Shown in pieces: positions 7,974 through 16,565 of a stretch of 64,000 bases of DNA. The notes below the pieces were generated by a model. It was not told where the DNA came from. It saw nothing but the letters and a program-made list of their open reading frames with translations, and searched no databases. Every line of letters begins with the position of its first letter. Position 1 is the first letter of the stretch. Source of the DNA: Mycobacteriales bacterium (GTDB taxonomy: Bacteria; Actinomycetota; Actinomycetes; BP-191); contig DASTMB010000037.1 of the NCBI GenBank assembly GCA_035714365.1, positions 1 to 64,000 of the forward strand, written 5' to 3'. A program made the position numbers and the translations under genes.

Positions 7974-8350
7974 GGCACACCCGGAGGCGTGCGGCGGGTC
8001 CACTCCTCGAGGCGGCGCAGCGCCGCAGGCTCGTCCCAGACGATGCCATCGAAACGGGCGGTGAACGCCGCGATCGTCTCCTCCCGAGTGGGCGGGTCCC
8101 CGACGACTTCCAGGCTGACGAGCTCGTGCCACGGGTCGTCGTCCGGGTAATGCGTCGACCAGCGCTCGTACAGCGGCGGCAGGCCGACTTGTTCGGCGAG
8201 GAAGTGGACGCCCTCGTCGAGCGCGGCGAGGACGCTGGTGCGCTGCTCGGCGGTGATTGCGCCGGCGAACACCTCGTGGCCGTACTGCTTGTAGTTCGAC
8301 GCGTCGCGGTAGAGGTACTCGACGCGGGTGTTTCGCGTCGATGGGGTCAC
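7970..8350 (-). CDS. Hypothetical element protein, 126 aa
   Basis: A 126-residue acidic protein with a GTG start overlapping the upstream stop (GTGA). The sequence is rich in aromatic and acidic residues (EYLYRDASNYKQYGHEVF near 11-28; LYERWSTHYPDDDPWHEL near 60-77). It is probably a compact alpha/beta protein. Its own stop overlaps the start of the methylase-like gene, so expression is coupled. No family is recognised. Confidence 0.6.
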   Translation of the reverse strand: MTPSTRNTRVEYLYRDASNYKQYGHEVFAGAITAEQRTSVLAALDEGVHFLAEQVGLPPLYERWSTHYPDDDPWHELVSLEVVGDPPTREETIAAFTARFDGIVWDEPAALRRLEEWTRRTPPGVP

Positions 8351-8622
8351 GCCGGCGCCAGGGCAGGCTCGTCCGCGTCGTCGAGGCGCGACGGGTCGCT
8401 GGCCGGGTCGTAGCCCGGGTTCGGAACGATCTCGCCCTCGGGATGGGCGTCATGGTCGTCGGTGCCGGTCAGCGCCGGGTTGTAGACGTGGAACCACTCC
8501 CCCTCGTACAGCACGACGGGGTCGCCGCAGCCGCAGTGCGACTGCGCTTGCTGGTTGGCGACGATGTCGAGGTCGTCGTCGTACCGGTCGTCAGCGACGG
8601 CCGGGTCAGCGGTGACGGTCAT
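8347..8622 (-). CDS. Small acidic protein
   Basis: A 91-residue very acidic protein. A CGCGD knot near 31-35 precedes a short beta segment (VVLYEGEWFHVYNPAL), and the rest is Asp/Pro-rich and probably disordered. The strong negative charge could mimic DNA or bind a partner protein, but that is a guess. It is coupled by GTGA to the next gene. Confidence 0.5.
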   Translation of the reverse strand: MTVTADPAVADDRYDDDLDIVANQQAQSHCGCGDPVVLYEGEWFHVYNPALTGTDDHDAHPEGEIVPNPGYDPASDPSRLDDADEPALAPA

Positions 8623-8699
8623 GGGTTCTCGCAGGTGTTCGGGCGCACGCCGCGGACCCGGCCACGGGAATGACGGCCGGGTCGCGCGCGAACGTGTGG

Positions 8700-9653
8700 T
8701 CAGTGGGTGAGCTGGCGGGTGGTGCAGTCCGCGCGGGTCAGGTCGAGCCGCAGCGCGGTGAACACGGGGAAGCGGAGCTGCCCGTTCGGCGAGACCTCTT
8801 GGTAGGTCACGTCGACGATCACGTCGCCGCCGGCGCGGAGCCGTTCGGTGAGCAGCTGGAGCATGTCGTCGGTGAACCCGCTGCCGACCTTGCCGATCGG
8901 CTGCGGCGTGCCGTCGTCGTTGGTCAGTTCGAGGTGCAGCGCGCCGAATGTGGCGGCACGAACGCCCTTGCCTGGTTCGGTGCCGACGACCAGTGCGGAC
9001 AGGCTGCGGGTGAACTTGATCTTCACCCAGTGCCCGCCGCGGCCGGGCGTGTAGCGGCTGGACGGTCGTTTCGCGATGAGACCTTCCAGGTGCTCGGCCT
9101 CGGCGAGCGCGAGCATCGCCGGGCCGTTGAGACCGGTGGGTGAGACGACCAGGCCGCCGGCAGCGGCGATGTCACCGAGCCGAGCGAGCCGGGCGGTGAG
9201 CGGTCGCCGGCGAAAGTCGTTGCCGTCGTAGAGCAGGTCGAACGCGATGAGCGTCGCCGGCGCGGTGGCCGCCGCGTGACGGATCGCGGCCGGCGTGGCC
9301 TGCGCGGCGCGCCGATGCGTGAGCGGGAACGACAGGCGTCCGTCGGCGTCGAAGCAGACGAGTTCGCCGTCGACGACGAGGGGGGTACTCCCGGGGAGGG
9401 CCGCAAGGGCGGCGGCGACGTCAGGGAAGCGGGCGGTGAGGTCGCCACCGTCGCGGCTGCGTAGCCGCACCTGCCGCTTCTCATCGACGTAGCCGAGGCA
9501 GCGCACCCCGTCCCATTTCACGTCGAACAGCCAGCCGGCGTTCGTGAGTGCGGTCACTGCCTCGCCGGGCGTGGCGGCGACGGTCTTGCCGGCTGCGGCG
9601 AGCATCGGCGCCTGGTCGAGCAGGTCAGGCGGGAATGACGACCCCGTGGTCAC
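8700..9653 (-). CDS. ATP-dependent DNA ligase
   Basis: A 317-residue ligase with the minimal two-domain architecture. The adenylation domain has the nucleotide-binding lysine in DVKWDGVR (Lys46), motif III-like FDLLYDGNDF, motif IV EGLIAKRPSSRY and motif V WVKIKF. The OB domain follows (about 215-317) and carries the ALHLELTND strand. Such LigC/LigD-type ligases seal breaks in non-homologous end joining with Ku. A Ku gene lies 1.3 kb upstream in the same operon, which supports that role. The start ATG overlaps the stop of the upstream gene. Confidence 0.9.
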   Translation of the reverse strand: MTTGSSFPPDLLDQAPMLAAAGKTVAATPGEAVTALTNAGWLFDVKWDGVRCLGYVDEKRQVRLRSRDGGDLTARFPDVAAALAALPGSTPLVVDGELVCFDADGRLSFPLTHRRAAQATPAAIRHAAATAPATLIAFDLLYDGNDFRRRPLTARLARLGDIAAAGGLVVSPTGLNGPAMLALAEAEHLEGLIAKRPSSRYTPGRGGHWVKIKFTRSLSALVVGTEPGKGVRAATFGALHLELTNDDGTPQPIGKVGSGFTDDMLQLLTERLRAGGDVIVDVTYQEVSPNGQLRFPVFTALRLDLTRADCTTRQLTH

Positions 9654-10018
9654 GGCGACGGCTGCCCGCTGCGTGGGTGGCAGCAGGACAACGGGATGCC
9701 GCCGAGGATGTGCTCGGTCACGCCGTCCGGGACGTACGTCTGCGTGATCTGAGCGTCGCGCAGGCGCCGGGTCGACGCCTCATCGAGGCGCACCTGACCT
9801 CGCGTCCTGGAGATGCTGATGACCGTTCCGGTCAGCCCGTCGAGCTCGCGCGGCCTCAGGCCGGCGAGGACGACGTCCTGGCCGACGTTGACAGCGGCGG
9901 CGCGGATCGCCCGCAGCGCCTTCTGCCGGGCCCGGGCGGCGTCCCAGATGCGGTTGAGGTCCTCGGCGCTCGCCTGGCCGGCGATGAACGTCAGGACGTC
10001 GGTAAGGGTGAGGTTCAC
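9650..10018 (-). CDS. Hypothetical protein between Ku and ligase
   Basis: A 122-residue protein starting at a GTG with GGAG at -10. Residues 1-40 are helical (LTDVLTFIAGQASAEDLNRIW); 50-85 form a small beta barrel-like segment with VVLAGLRPRELDGLTGTV, resembling short KOW/SH3-like folds. The C-terminus ends in CCHPRSG. It is coupled to the ligase gene by an ATGA overlap. It could bind RNA or DNA, which is inference. No named family is recognised. Confidence 0.55.
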   Translation of the reverse strand: MNLTLTDVLTFIAGQASAEDLNRIWDAARARQKALRAIRAAAVNVGQDVVLAGLRPRELDGLTGTVISISRTRGQVRLDEASTRRLRDAQITQTYVPDGVTEHILGGIPLSCCHPRSGQPSP

Positions 10019-10104
10019 AAGGTTTCTCCAGATCGTCAGGCCGCGCGGCGGGCTCCCGGGCATGGGCGCACGCGCGCCGCGCGGCGGTGTGGTGGGGTCG
10101 CTCG

Positions 10105-10488
10105 TTACGAGCGGGCGGGGGCGGTGGCGAGCTGATCGGCGTACGCCGCGATGTCGGCCGGGTCGTGGCAGGCGGCCAGGCCACTGTCGCGGTGAACGAG
10201 CGCAGAGGATCGCTGCTCGACGGCTTCGCCGCACAGCGCACACCGCTCGGGCTCGACGGCGAGTTGGTTGAGCCAGTCGTCGCCGTCGTAGGACCAGCCG
10301 CAGTAGCAGCAGTTCACGCCGACGGTGGTTGCGCTGTCATAGTCGACCTCGGTTCGGCCAACCCAGTCGAAGTGGCGCGTGCCGTCGGCGGCCGCGGTGA
10401 CGTGCACGATCGGCGCGTGCCCGGACAGCCGTTCCGTCGTGGACAGCCCGTCGTTTCGTGCGCAGTTCGGGCAGACGAGCGTGCTCAC
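10105..10488 (-). CDS. Zinc-ribbon protein
   Basis: A 127-residue protein with three CxxC pairs: CPNC at 6-9, CCYC near 60 and CALC near 85, the last followed by Cys/His (HRDSGLAACHD). These give one or two zinc ribbons, typical of nucleic-acid or protein-binding adaptors. The GTG start overlaps the previous stop (GTGA). It is one of several small zinc proteins in this element. Its partner is unknown. Confidence 0.6.
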   Translation of the reverse strand: MSTLVCPNCARNDGLSTTERLSGHAPIVHVTAAADGTRHFDWVGRTEVDYDSATTVGVNCCYCGWSYDGDDWLNQLAVEPERCALCGEAVEQRSSALVHRDSGLAACHDPADIAAYADQLATAPARS

Positions 10489-10943
10489 GCAGCGCCGAGC
10501 GTCGTCGTGAACTGCCCGCTGCCGGGAGCCACATCGGTCGGTTCGAGCAGGCCGAGCGCGCTGCGCAGTGGCGTGGACCAAGGCGCGTCCCGGTCGAGCA
10601 GCTTTCCCCACGTCGTCGCGGCGCCGCCGGGCGCGTCGCCGAACGACAGGCCGCCGGTGATGTAGACGGTGACGGGTCCGAGTTCGAGGCCGTCGACCTC
10701 CTGGAAGTCGAGCGACTCGACGAAGTCGTCGACCAGGGTGCGCAAGGCCCGTCGGACCGCGTCGCGCAGGTCACCTAGACGGCCGTTCGACGGACGCGTG
10801 TCGTCGTCCAGGCGGTCGAGGATGTCCTCCAGGGTCTCGCGATCGAACGTGTCGGCGAGCCGGCACGCCGCACCGCGCGCGGCCTCCACGTCGACGACAC
10901 CGCCGACGGTGTAGACGGCATAGAGCATGAAGCAGGAGCTCAC
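10485..10943 (-). CDS. Hypothetical element protein, 152 aa
   Basis: A 152-residue acidic protein. The N-terminal MLYAVYTVGG is strand-like; the middle (ETLEDILDRLDDDTRP and LRDAVRRALRTLVDDFVESLD) is strongly helical; the end is Gly-rich. It is coupled on both sides, starting inside the stop of the Ku gene and ending inside the start of the zinc-ribbon gene. Its position beside Ku suggests an accessory role in DNA metabolism. No family is recognised. Confidence 0.55.
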   Translation of the reverse strand: MSSCFMLYAVYTVGGVVDVEAARGAACRLADTFDRETLEDILDRLDDDTRPSNGRLGDLRDAVRRALRTLVDDFVESLDFQEVDGLELGPVTVYITGGLSFGDAPGGAATTWGKLLDRDAPWSTPLRSALGLLEPTDVAPGSGQFTTTLGAA

Positions 10944-11755
10944 GCCGACCTGGCCTCCTCCACCGTGGCGGGCGTCGCGGCCGCCGCGGCTGCGCTCAGC
11001 GCGTCGAGGAACGACACGACGTTCGTCTTGCCCTTCGGCGCGGACGGGATCGGGACGACGGTGCCGTTGGCCTTCGCCGCGATCAGCGCCTCGCGGGCCG
11101 CCCGCTGGGTGTTCTGGTAGTTGTCCGGATCGAACGGGGCGCGCAGCGACTCGACGAGGGTCTGCGCGAGCGGCAACGCCCGTTCGTCCACCGGCGTGTC
11201 GGGGATCGCCGGCAGTTCCTTGACCTCAGCCGGCCAGGCGAGCTGGCGCAGCGTCACCACGCCCCGGTAGCTGCCGAGCTGCCACATCGCCGGCTTGCCG
11301 CGGACAGCGAACACCGTGCAGAACACGGTATCGGGGTCGCCGTCGACGATCGCCCGCAGGATGGCGTACGCCTCGGCCGCGCCCTTAGCGGGGCTCAGGT
11401 AGTAGACCTTCGCGCCAGGCAGCGTGTGCTGGGCGACTTCGTCACGGCCGTGAGCAAGGAGCGTGATGGAGTCCTTCACGTCCTCGTCGACCTGTCCGGC
11501 CTGCTCGATCTCTGCCTGGGTGAGGACAACGAGCGCACCGTCGAGCTCCGCAGCCCGGTCGGGGAACTCGTTGAGCCTGCCGATACGGCCGCACTGCTCG
11601 CACGCGTACTGCTGGTGCACGCGTCCCGCGTCATGCCCGTCGCAGCACACGGCGTGCAGACCGTCGCTGCCGGCTTCAACGGCCGTGTGGACGTTGACCG
11701 GGATCGACAGCAGCGGACCGAGCCGGACTGCGACGTTCGATCGCATCGCGCGCAT
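10940..11755 (-). CDS. ku: Ku-like DNA end-binding protein
   Basis: A 271-residue protein with the core of the bacterial Ku fold. It shows RSNVAVRLGPLLSIPVNVHT near 5-24 (the SIPV strand of the family), HQQYACEQCG with a CEQC pair near 52-55, LTQAEIEQAGQ, and VYYLSPAKGAAEAYAILRAI in the dimer ring region. An Ala/Lys-rich C-terminal tail ends the protein. Ku dimers thread onto broken DNA ends and recruit LigD-type ligases. The chain is within the usual bacterial range, and the CxxC pair is an unusual addition. With the ligase downstream it forms an element-borne end-joining set. Confidence 0.8.
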   Translation of the reverse strand: MRAMRSNVAVRLGPLLSIPVNVHTAVEAGSDGLHAVCCDGHDAGRVHQQYACEQCGRIGRLNEFPDRAAELDGALVVLTQAEIEQAGQVDEDVKDSITLLAHGRDEVAQHTLPGAKVYYLSPAKGAAEAYAILRAIVDGDPDTVFCTVFAVRGKPAMWQLGSYRGVVTLRQLAWPAEVKELPAIPDTPVDERALPLAQTLVESLRAPFDPDNYQNTQRAAREALIAAKANGTVVPIPSAPKGKTNVVSFLDALSAAAAAATPATVEEARSA

Positions 11756-11756
11756 C

Positions 11757-12941
11757 TCAGCCTGCCAGCCGCACCGTCATGAGCAGATAGCTCATCGCGG
11801 GATCGGTCGGGCTCGTCAGCAGCGCCGGCTTGGCCGGGCCGACCAGGTTGAGGTCGAACTCCTCGCTGTTCAGCACCGCCGTCCCGTCGAGCAGATAGGC
11901 CGGCGTGAATGCGACGCTCATCGGTTCTCCTTCGTAGGCGATGTCGAGTGGTACGGCGACCTGGCAGTCCTGCTCGCTGCCTGCGCTGGCCCGGCAGTCA
12001 CCGTCGGCGAGGTCGAGGATCATCGGGCGGGTCGGCTGCGAACGACCGGTGTGCCGTGAAGTCCCCCCTGCGTCGACCGCGACCTTGAGCTTGGTGATCG
12101 CGTCGCGCAGTGAACGCGTGTTGACCCGCGCGCGGGCGGCGAACTCGGTCGGCAGCAACGTGCGCCACTTCGGGAACTCGCCGTCGATGGTGCGCAACGT
12201 GGTCCGGTAGCCGAGGCTCGACAGCGTCGCCCACCGGACGTCGTCTTGCTCGACCTGCCCGAGCGTCGCAGGCGCGCCGCGGTCGACATGCTTACGCGCG
12301 GTCGTGACCTTCAGGACGTCATCCAGTGGCTTCGCCGGGACGAGCATCGGCTCGGACAGGTCGGCGTGGATGCCTGTGCGGTACACGGCGAGCCGGTACC
12401 GGTCGGTGGTAGCGGCGACGAGTTCACCGCCGTCGACGCTGAACTCGATCGCGGTCAGCAGCGGCAGCGTGTCGTCCGTGCCGGCACCGATCGCGACACG
12501 GCGGAGTGCGGCGAGCGGCTGCTCGCCCAGCGCGGCGACCGGGATGTCGTCGTTCGCCGGGATGGCCGGGAAGTCGCTCTCCGCGAGGGGCAGCGTCGCG
12601 ACGACGTTTCCGCAGCGGACGGTCAGGCGCGCGTCGTCAGCGTCGAGGCGAACCTCGGCAGTCGAGTCCAGACTGCGCAGCAGGTTGTGCAGCCGCGGAC
12701 GGTCCACGGCCGCGTGGCCGACTCCGGAGCCGTCGATGTGGGCGCTGGTGGCTCGCTCGTAGTCGAAGCCGGTGAGCTCGGCCGCGTCCGGGTGCCCGGT
12801 GACCAGGACGGCCTTGAGGAACGGCATCGCTGCGTGTCGTGGTGAGGCGATCGACGCGAAGGTCAGCGCCTCGGCCACATCGGTGACCCGGGCGCGGAGA
12901 TGGAGCCGAGCCCCCGTAGGGGTCGTCAGCGCAACAGTCAT
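11757..12941 (-). CDS. dnaN: DNA polymerase III beta subunit-like sliding clamp
   Basis: A 394-residue protein with three clamp repeats, the length of chromosomal DnaN. Recognisable parts are FLKAVLVTG and SDFPAIP in repeats one and two, ATDRYRLAVYR near 185-195, the GEFPKWRTLLP segment that begins repeat three, and the terminal YLLMTVRLAG, close to the YLLMPVRL ending of true beta clamps. It would encircle DNA and tether polymerases or ligases. A second clamp on a mobile element usually serves its own replication. Ku follows after one base, so co-expression is clear. Confidence 0.85.
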   Translation of the reverse strand: MTVALTTPTGARLHLRARVTDVAEALTFASIASPRHAAMPFLKAVLVTGHPDAAELTGFDYERATSAHIDGSGVGHAAVDRPRLHNLLRSLDSTAEVRLDADDARLTVRCGNVVATLPLAESDFPAIPANDDIPVAALGEQPLAALRRVAIGAGTDDTLPLLTAIEFSVDGGELVAATTDRYRLAVYRTGIHADLSEPMLVPAKPLDDVLKVTTARKHVDRGAPATLGQVEQDDVRWATLSSLGYRTTLRTIDGEFPKWRTLLPTEFAARARVNTRSLRDAITKLKVAVDAGGTSRHTGRSQPTRPMILDLADGDCRASAGSEQDCQVAVPLDIAYEGEPMSVAFTPAYLLDGTAVLNSEEFDLNLVGPAKPALLTSPTDPAMSYLLMTVRLAG

Positions 12942-13016
12942 GTGCTGCTCCGATCAGGGAGAAGGGATTGAACGGATTGCGGCGGCGGCGGGCCGCGCGG
13001 AACGCCGGGTTGGCCC

Positions 13017-15992
13017 TCAGGCGGCGGAGCGTTCGGCGGCGAGGATGTCGTCCAGGCGAGGCAACCGGACGTTGCGACGACCGACGCCAGGGGCCACGCG
13101 ACGACCGACGCGGGCGTGCAATGCCGCGATCTGGTCGGCGACGCGCGTGGTGATCGTGCCGTTGACGTCGATCTTGACCGCGAGTTGGGCGTAGCCGAGC
13201 TCGCGGGCGATCCATCGCTGGTTCCAGCCCCGCGTCTCAAGGTCGCGCAGGAGCCGGGTCGTCGGTCCGGCGTCGACCGGCAGTTCGCAGCTCATGACCA
13301 GCCGACCGCGGCTGCCCTCGGTGTCGTAGAGCGCCAGGACGTCGTCCGCAGTCGTCGCACGGATGCGCCGGGCGTGCTCGTCCTCGATCTCGGCCAACCG
13401 GCCGTTCACGAGGCCGCGAACGACACCGACCGGCACGTCGGCGGCTACCGCGTACGCGGACGGGCCGGGCGGTCGCTCGAAGTGCCGGTCACCGGCGATG
13501 CGACGTCGGATGATTCCGGCGAGGGCTTCGAGGTGGCGCCGGGCACCGTCGGGCGGAACCGGATTGCGCAGCCGTTTGTGCGCAGCCATCGACCTACGGC
13601 CGCTTTCGCGGTTGTAGGTGAGACAGTCCTCGCACCGACAGCCGACCGCGTAGCCCTTGGCGGTGCCGTGCGGATGGTCGCCGAGGTCGATCGGCTCGTC
13701 GGCGGCGCGGGTGACGCCGGGAGCGGTCCACACCCAGCCGGGTAGCGCCGCGAGCCAGGCCGCGTGCTGCGGGTCGAGCTGCCGTCGGTGGTAGAGCAGC
13801 CGTTGCTGCGCGACCCAGTTGCCAAGGTTCACCGTCGCGTCCGGCAGCTGTTCGCGGCGGTAGGTGCCGGGCGGGGCGGCGTGGCCTTCCCGCGCGGCGT
13901 ACTGGCGCAACGCCGAGTAGTGCAGCCGCCAGGTGGTCTCGGCGACGTTCCACTGCCACATCCTCATGCGGCCGCGGAAGCCGGCGGCCGCCATGAGTTC
14001 GTCGTGCAGCGCCGGGTGGAGCCTGCCGACGAGCTTGCGGCGGCGTACCGCGAGTACCCAACGACCCAGCGGCAGCCCATCTTCGACGTGATCTTCCGGG
14101 ACGTCGGCGTGGTGCTCGAAGTCGATGAACACGCGCAGCGCGTCGACCATGGCCAGGTCTTCGGCCGGGACGGGCGTCCACGTGAAGCCGGGGATCCGGC
14201 GCAGGCGGGCGACGCGGTCCGCGTCGAGCAGTCCGTCTCGGTATGCCTGCCGCTGGTGCGCGAGCCACACGCCGAGCCGGTACCGTCGATCGGCCGAGCG
14301 CTGCCCGTCGAGCACGCTCGACGTGTCGGTGAACAGGACCCCGTGTTCGCGCGCAGCCTGCTCGACGAGGTCGGCGCTGTCGTTCCACCAGGCGTCCGCG
14401 CGGTCCCACGCCCATCCCGGAACCTCGTCGAGCAGACGAACTCGCCGGGCGGGCAGCCGGCCGTGACGGCGCAGGAGGCGCTGATCCTCAGCCCACGCGC
14501 CGAGTCCCACGCCGCGCCAGGTGAGGTTCCAGGCGAGGCGCGCACCACCGGTGCTCTCGGCGTAGTCGAGCAGCAGCCCGTACATGCGCTGCCACCCGGT
14601 GCCGACCTCGTGGACGAGCCGCAGCTCGACGTCCGGCAGCCGTACGCCGGGCGGCAGGTCGAACACGACGCGGTCGGTCGGGCGAGCCCTGACCTGCCCG
14701 GTCTTGCCGTACTCGACCGCCGCCCGTTCCAGCGCGTCGGCGAGCCGCTCGTCGTGCGCGCGCAGGCCACGCAGGACCGCCCACACGGCGCCGAAGCAGC
14801 CCGTCGCGAGCGCGGTGTCGTCGTCCACGCCGATCGGGACAGCGACCGGCAGGATGATCGTGCCCTCGGTCTTGCCCGGCGCCGTGCGCAGCACCCGCCC
14901 GACGGACTGCACGATGTCAACGGTCGACTCGCGGTTGTCGGTGAACATGATCCCGTCGACGGCGGGGACGTCGACACCTTCCGACAGGCACCGGGCGCTC
15001 GTCACCACGCGCAGCTCGCCCGGGTCGCCGGCCGCGAGCCAGCGCAGGATCTCCGCGCGTGTGCTCGCAGGCAACGCGCCGGACACCCACCGGGCGCGCA
15101 CCGTACGGCCATCGTCGAGCGGCAGGCCGTCTATCTGCTCGGCGAACGCCTGCGCCTTCGCCACCCGCCCGTGGTAGGTGAGCACGCGAGTGAGCCCGCG
15201 CGCGGTGGCGGCCTTGCGCAGCGCTGCGGCCGGTAGCAGATGACCGTCATCTGACTGCTCGTCCGCGATGACGAGCACCTGGTAGTCGCAGAGCAGCCCG
15301 GTGGCGATCGCGCGGGCGAAGCTCACTTCGTGCGCGACCGGGCCGAACATCGCCTCGTCGGCCATCGTGTACCGGGCCGCGTCCTCACCGGACTCGACAC
15401 CGCCGGCGGTCGCGGTCATGAACAACCTGCGGGCGACGTCGATCTGACGGCCGAGGATGAGGCGGAACTCCGGCCGGGGGCGGCCGGTGAGGCGGTGCGC
15501 CTCGTCGCACACGGCGAGGTCGAACTCGATGCCGCAGCCCCGTTGCGCCTGCGCGACCACCGGCAGCGAGTGGTACGTCGAGAACACCACCTTCGCGCGG
15601 ACAGGGCCGCGGCGCAGGAACGCCATGACCTTCCGGTGGTCGGTGGTCACCCGCGCCCGTACCGCGTCCCAGTCGGGGTCGGCTTCCGGTTCGTCGCTGA
15701 CGCGTTCCGCTTCACCGGCTGCGGTCGTCGGGTCGGAGCAGACGACCAGCGCGTCGAACGGCCAAGTGCGGATACGCCGCCACTCGCGCAGCGTCTGCCC
15801 GACCAGGCTCAGGCTCGGGAGCAGGACGAGCACCGTTCTGGCGTCCGACGCCTCGGCGTGCCAGCGGCCAACGAGCGTCTTGCCGGTACCGCATGCCATG
15901 CGGAGCTGCGCTCGGTCTGACACGGCGAACGCGCGGGGCAGCGCGGTCAGCGCGTCGAGCTGAATCGAACGCGGCCGGATGACCGCGCTCAC
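13017..15992 (-). CDS. SF2 DEAD/DEAH helicase with four helicase-associated repeats
   Basis: A 991-residue protein starting at a GTG overlapping the WhiB stop. The N-terminal half is an SF2 motor: MACGTGKT (motif I), CDEAH (II), FMTATAG (III) and IVQSVGRVLRT (VI). Then follow about four HA repeats of 65-75 residues, each ending in a form of LGxWxxxQRxxYxxGxL...LPGWxW. A GYAVGCRCEDCLTYNRE zinc-like knuckle follows, and the C-terminal 150 residues contain helix-turn-helix segments. HA-repeat helicases are common on actinobacterial plasmids and elements, probably for DNA unwinding in replication, transfer or exclusion. It is co-transcribed with the clamp and SSB genes. Confidence 0.85.
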   Translation of the reverse strand: MSAVIRPRSIQLDALTALPRAFAVSDRAQLRMACGTGKTLVGRWHAEASDARTVLVLLPSLSLVGQTLREWRRIRTWPFDALVVCSDPTTAAGEAERVSDEPEADPDWDAVRARVTTDHRKVMAFLRRGPVRAKVVFSTYHSLPVVAQAQRGCGIEFDLAVCDEAHRLTGRPRPEFRLILGRQIDVARRLFMTATAGGVESGEDAARYTMADEAMFGPVAHEVSFARAIATGLLCDYQVLVIADEQSDDGHLLPAAALRKAATARGLTRVLTYHGRVAKAQAFAEQIDGLPLDDGRTVRARWVSGALPASTRAEILRWLAAGDPGELRVVTSARCLSEGVDVPAVDGIMFTDNRESTVDIVQSVGRVLRTAPGKTEGTIILPVAVPIGVDDDTALATGCFGAVWAVLRGLRAHDERLADALERAAVEYGKTGQVRARPTDRVVFDLPPGVRLPDVELRLVHEVGTGWQRMYGLLLDYAESTGGARLAWNLTWRGVGLGAWAEDQRLLRRHGRLPARRVRLLDEVPGWAWDRADAWWNDSADLVEQAAREHGVLFTDTSSVLDGQRSADRRYRLGVWLAHQRQAYRDGLLDADRVARLRRIPGFTWTPVPAEDLAMVDALRVFIDFEHHADVPEDHVEDGLPLGRWVLAVRRRKLVGRLHPALHDELMAAAGFRGRMRMWQWNVAETTWRLHYSALRQYAAREGHAAPPGTYRREQLPDATVNLGNWVAQQRLLYHRRQLDPQHAAWLAALPGWVWTAPGVTRAADEPIDLGDHPHGTAKGYAVGCRCEDCLTYNRESGRRSMAAHKRLRNPVPPDGARRHLEALAGIIRRRIAGDRHFERPPGPSAYAVAADVPVGVVRGLVNGRLAEIEDEHARRIRATTADDVLALYDTEGSRGRLVMSCELPVDAGPTTRLLRDLETRGWNQRWIARELGYAQLAVKIDVNGTITTRVADQIAALHARVGRRVAPGVGRRNVRLPRLDDILAAERSAA

Positions 15993-16291
15993 GCCGCGTC
16001 CACAGCGGTCGCAGCGGCATCGCAGGGCAGGTAGGTGTCGGCGGTGACCGGGACCGCATCGATCCCGTCTCGTTCGCGCCGTTCGCGCCGTTCGGCGTAG
16101 GCCGTGCCGGCCCACAGCCCGCGGACATCGTGCGCGATCGCGTACTCGAGGCAGGGTCCGGAGAACGGGCATCGCCGGCACGCCGCGAGCGCGACCTCGG
16201 GGTACACGTCCAGTTCCGAGTGGAACAGGTCGGGATCTTCGACGGTGCAGGGAGGCGGGCTCGGGAACCGGGGCAGCCGGTCAGGGGGCAT
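15989..16291 (-). CDS. WhiB-family Fe-S transcription factor
   Basis: A 100-residue protein with the four-cysteine pattern of WhiB proteins: an N-terminal Cys15, then ACRRCPFSGPC (Cys38, Cys41, Cys47). These bind a [4Fe-4S] cluster that senses oxygen or NO. GLWAGT near 58-63 is the G[V/I]WGG-type turn. WhiB proteins act with the sigma A subunit on promoters. It is one of two in the element, here translated just before the helicase, and may regulate transfer or replication genes. Confidence 0.85.
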   Translation of the reverse strand: MPPDRLPRFPSPPPCTVEDPDLFHSELDVYPEVALAACRRCPFSGPCLEYAIAHDVRGLWAGTAYAERRERRERDGIDAVPVTADTYLPCDAAATAVDAA

Positions 16292-16297
16292 GCGTCA

Positions 16298-16565
16298 TCA
16301 CTCCTCCAGAACGGACGTGGTGCCGGATGGGATGAACTCGACCTTCAGCACGGCGATGCGCTGCCCGCCGCAGAGGTCGTCGGGGACACGGCGGACGACG
16401 TGTTCGGTCAGGCCGCGCCAGGCGCGACAGTCGAGGAAAGCGACCCATCGCTGCGTCCTCTTGTCGAAGCGCCGCGGGGTCGAGGCACGGTGAAGTTCAC
16501 GACGACCGTGCCGCACCGAGCCGGGTCAGCACGGGCGTGTCGACGAGGTTGCCGACGATGGTCAT
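16298..16565 (-). pseudogene. ssb: Single-stranded DNA-binding protein, broken by two -1 frameshifts
   Basis: The ATG at 16565 overlaps the previous stop (ATGA) and begins MTIVGNLVDTPVLTRLGAAR, a clear SSB N-terminus that hits a stop after 22 codons. VVNFTV then appears in another frame, and STPRRFDKRTQRWVAFLDC, WRGLTEHVV and GQRIAVLKVEF in the third, exactly the SSB order. Adding one G in each of two short G runs (about 16503-16506 and 16482-16487) would restore an OB-fold protein of about 89 residues. It lacks the long acidic tail. It is either decayed or carries assembly errors. It sits with the helicase and clamp. Confidence 0.75.
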
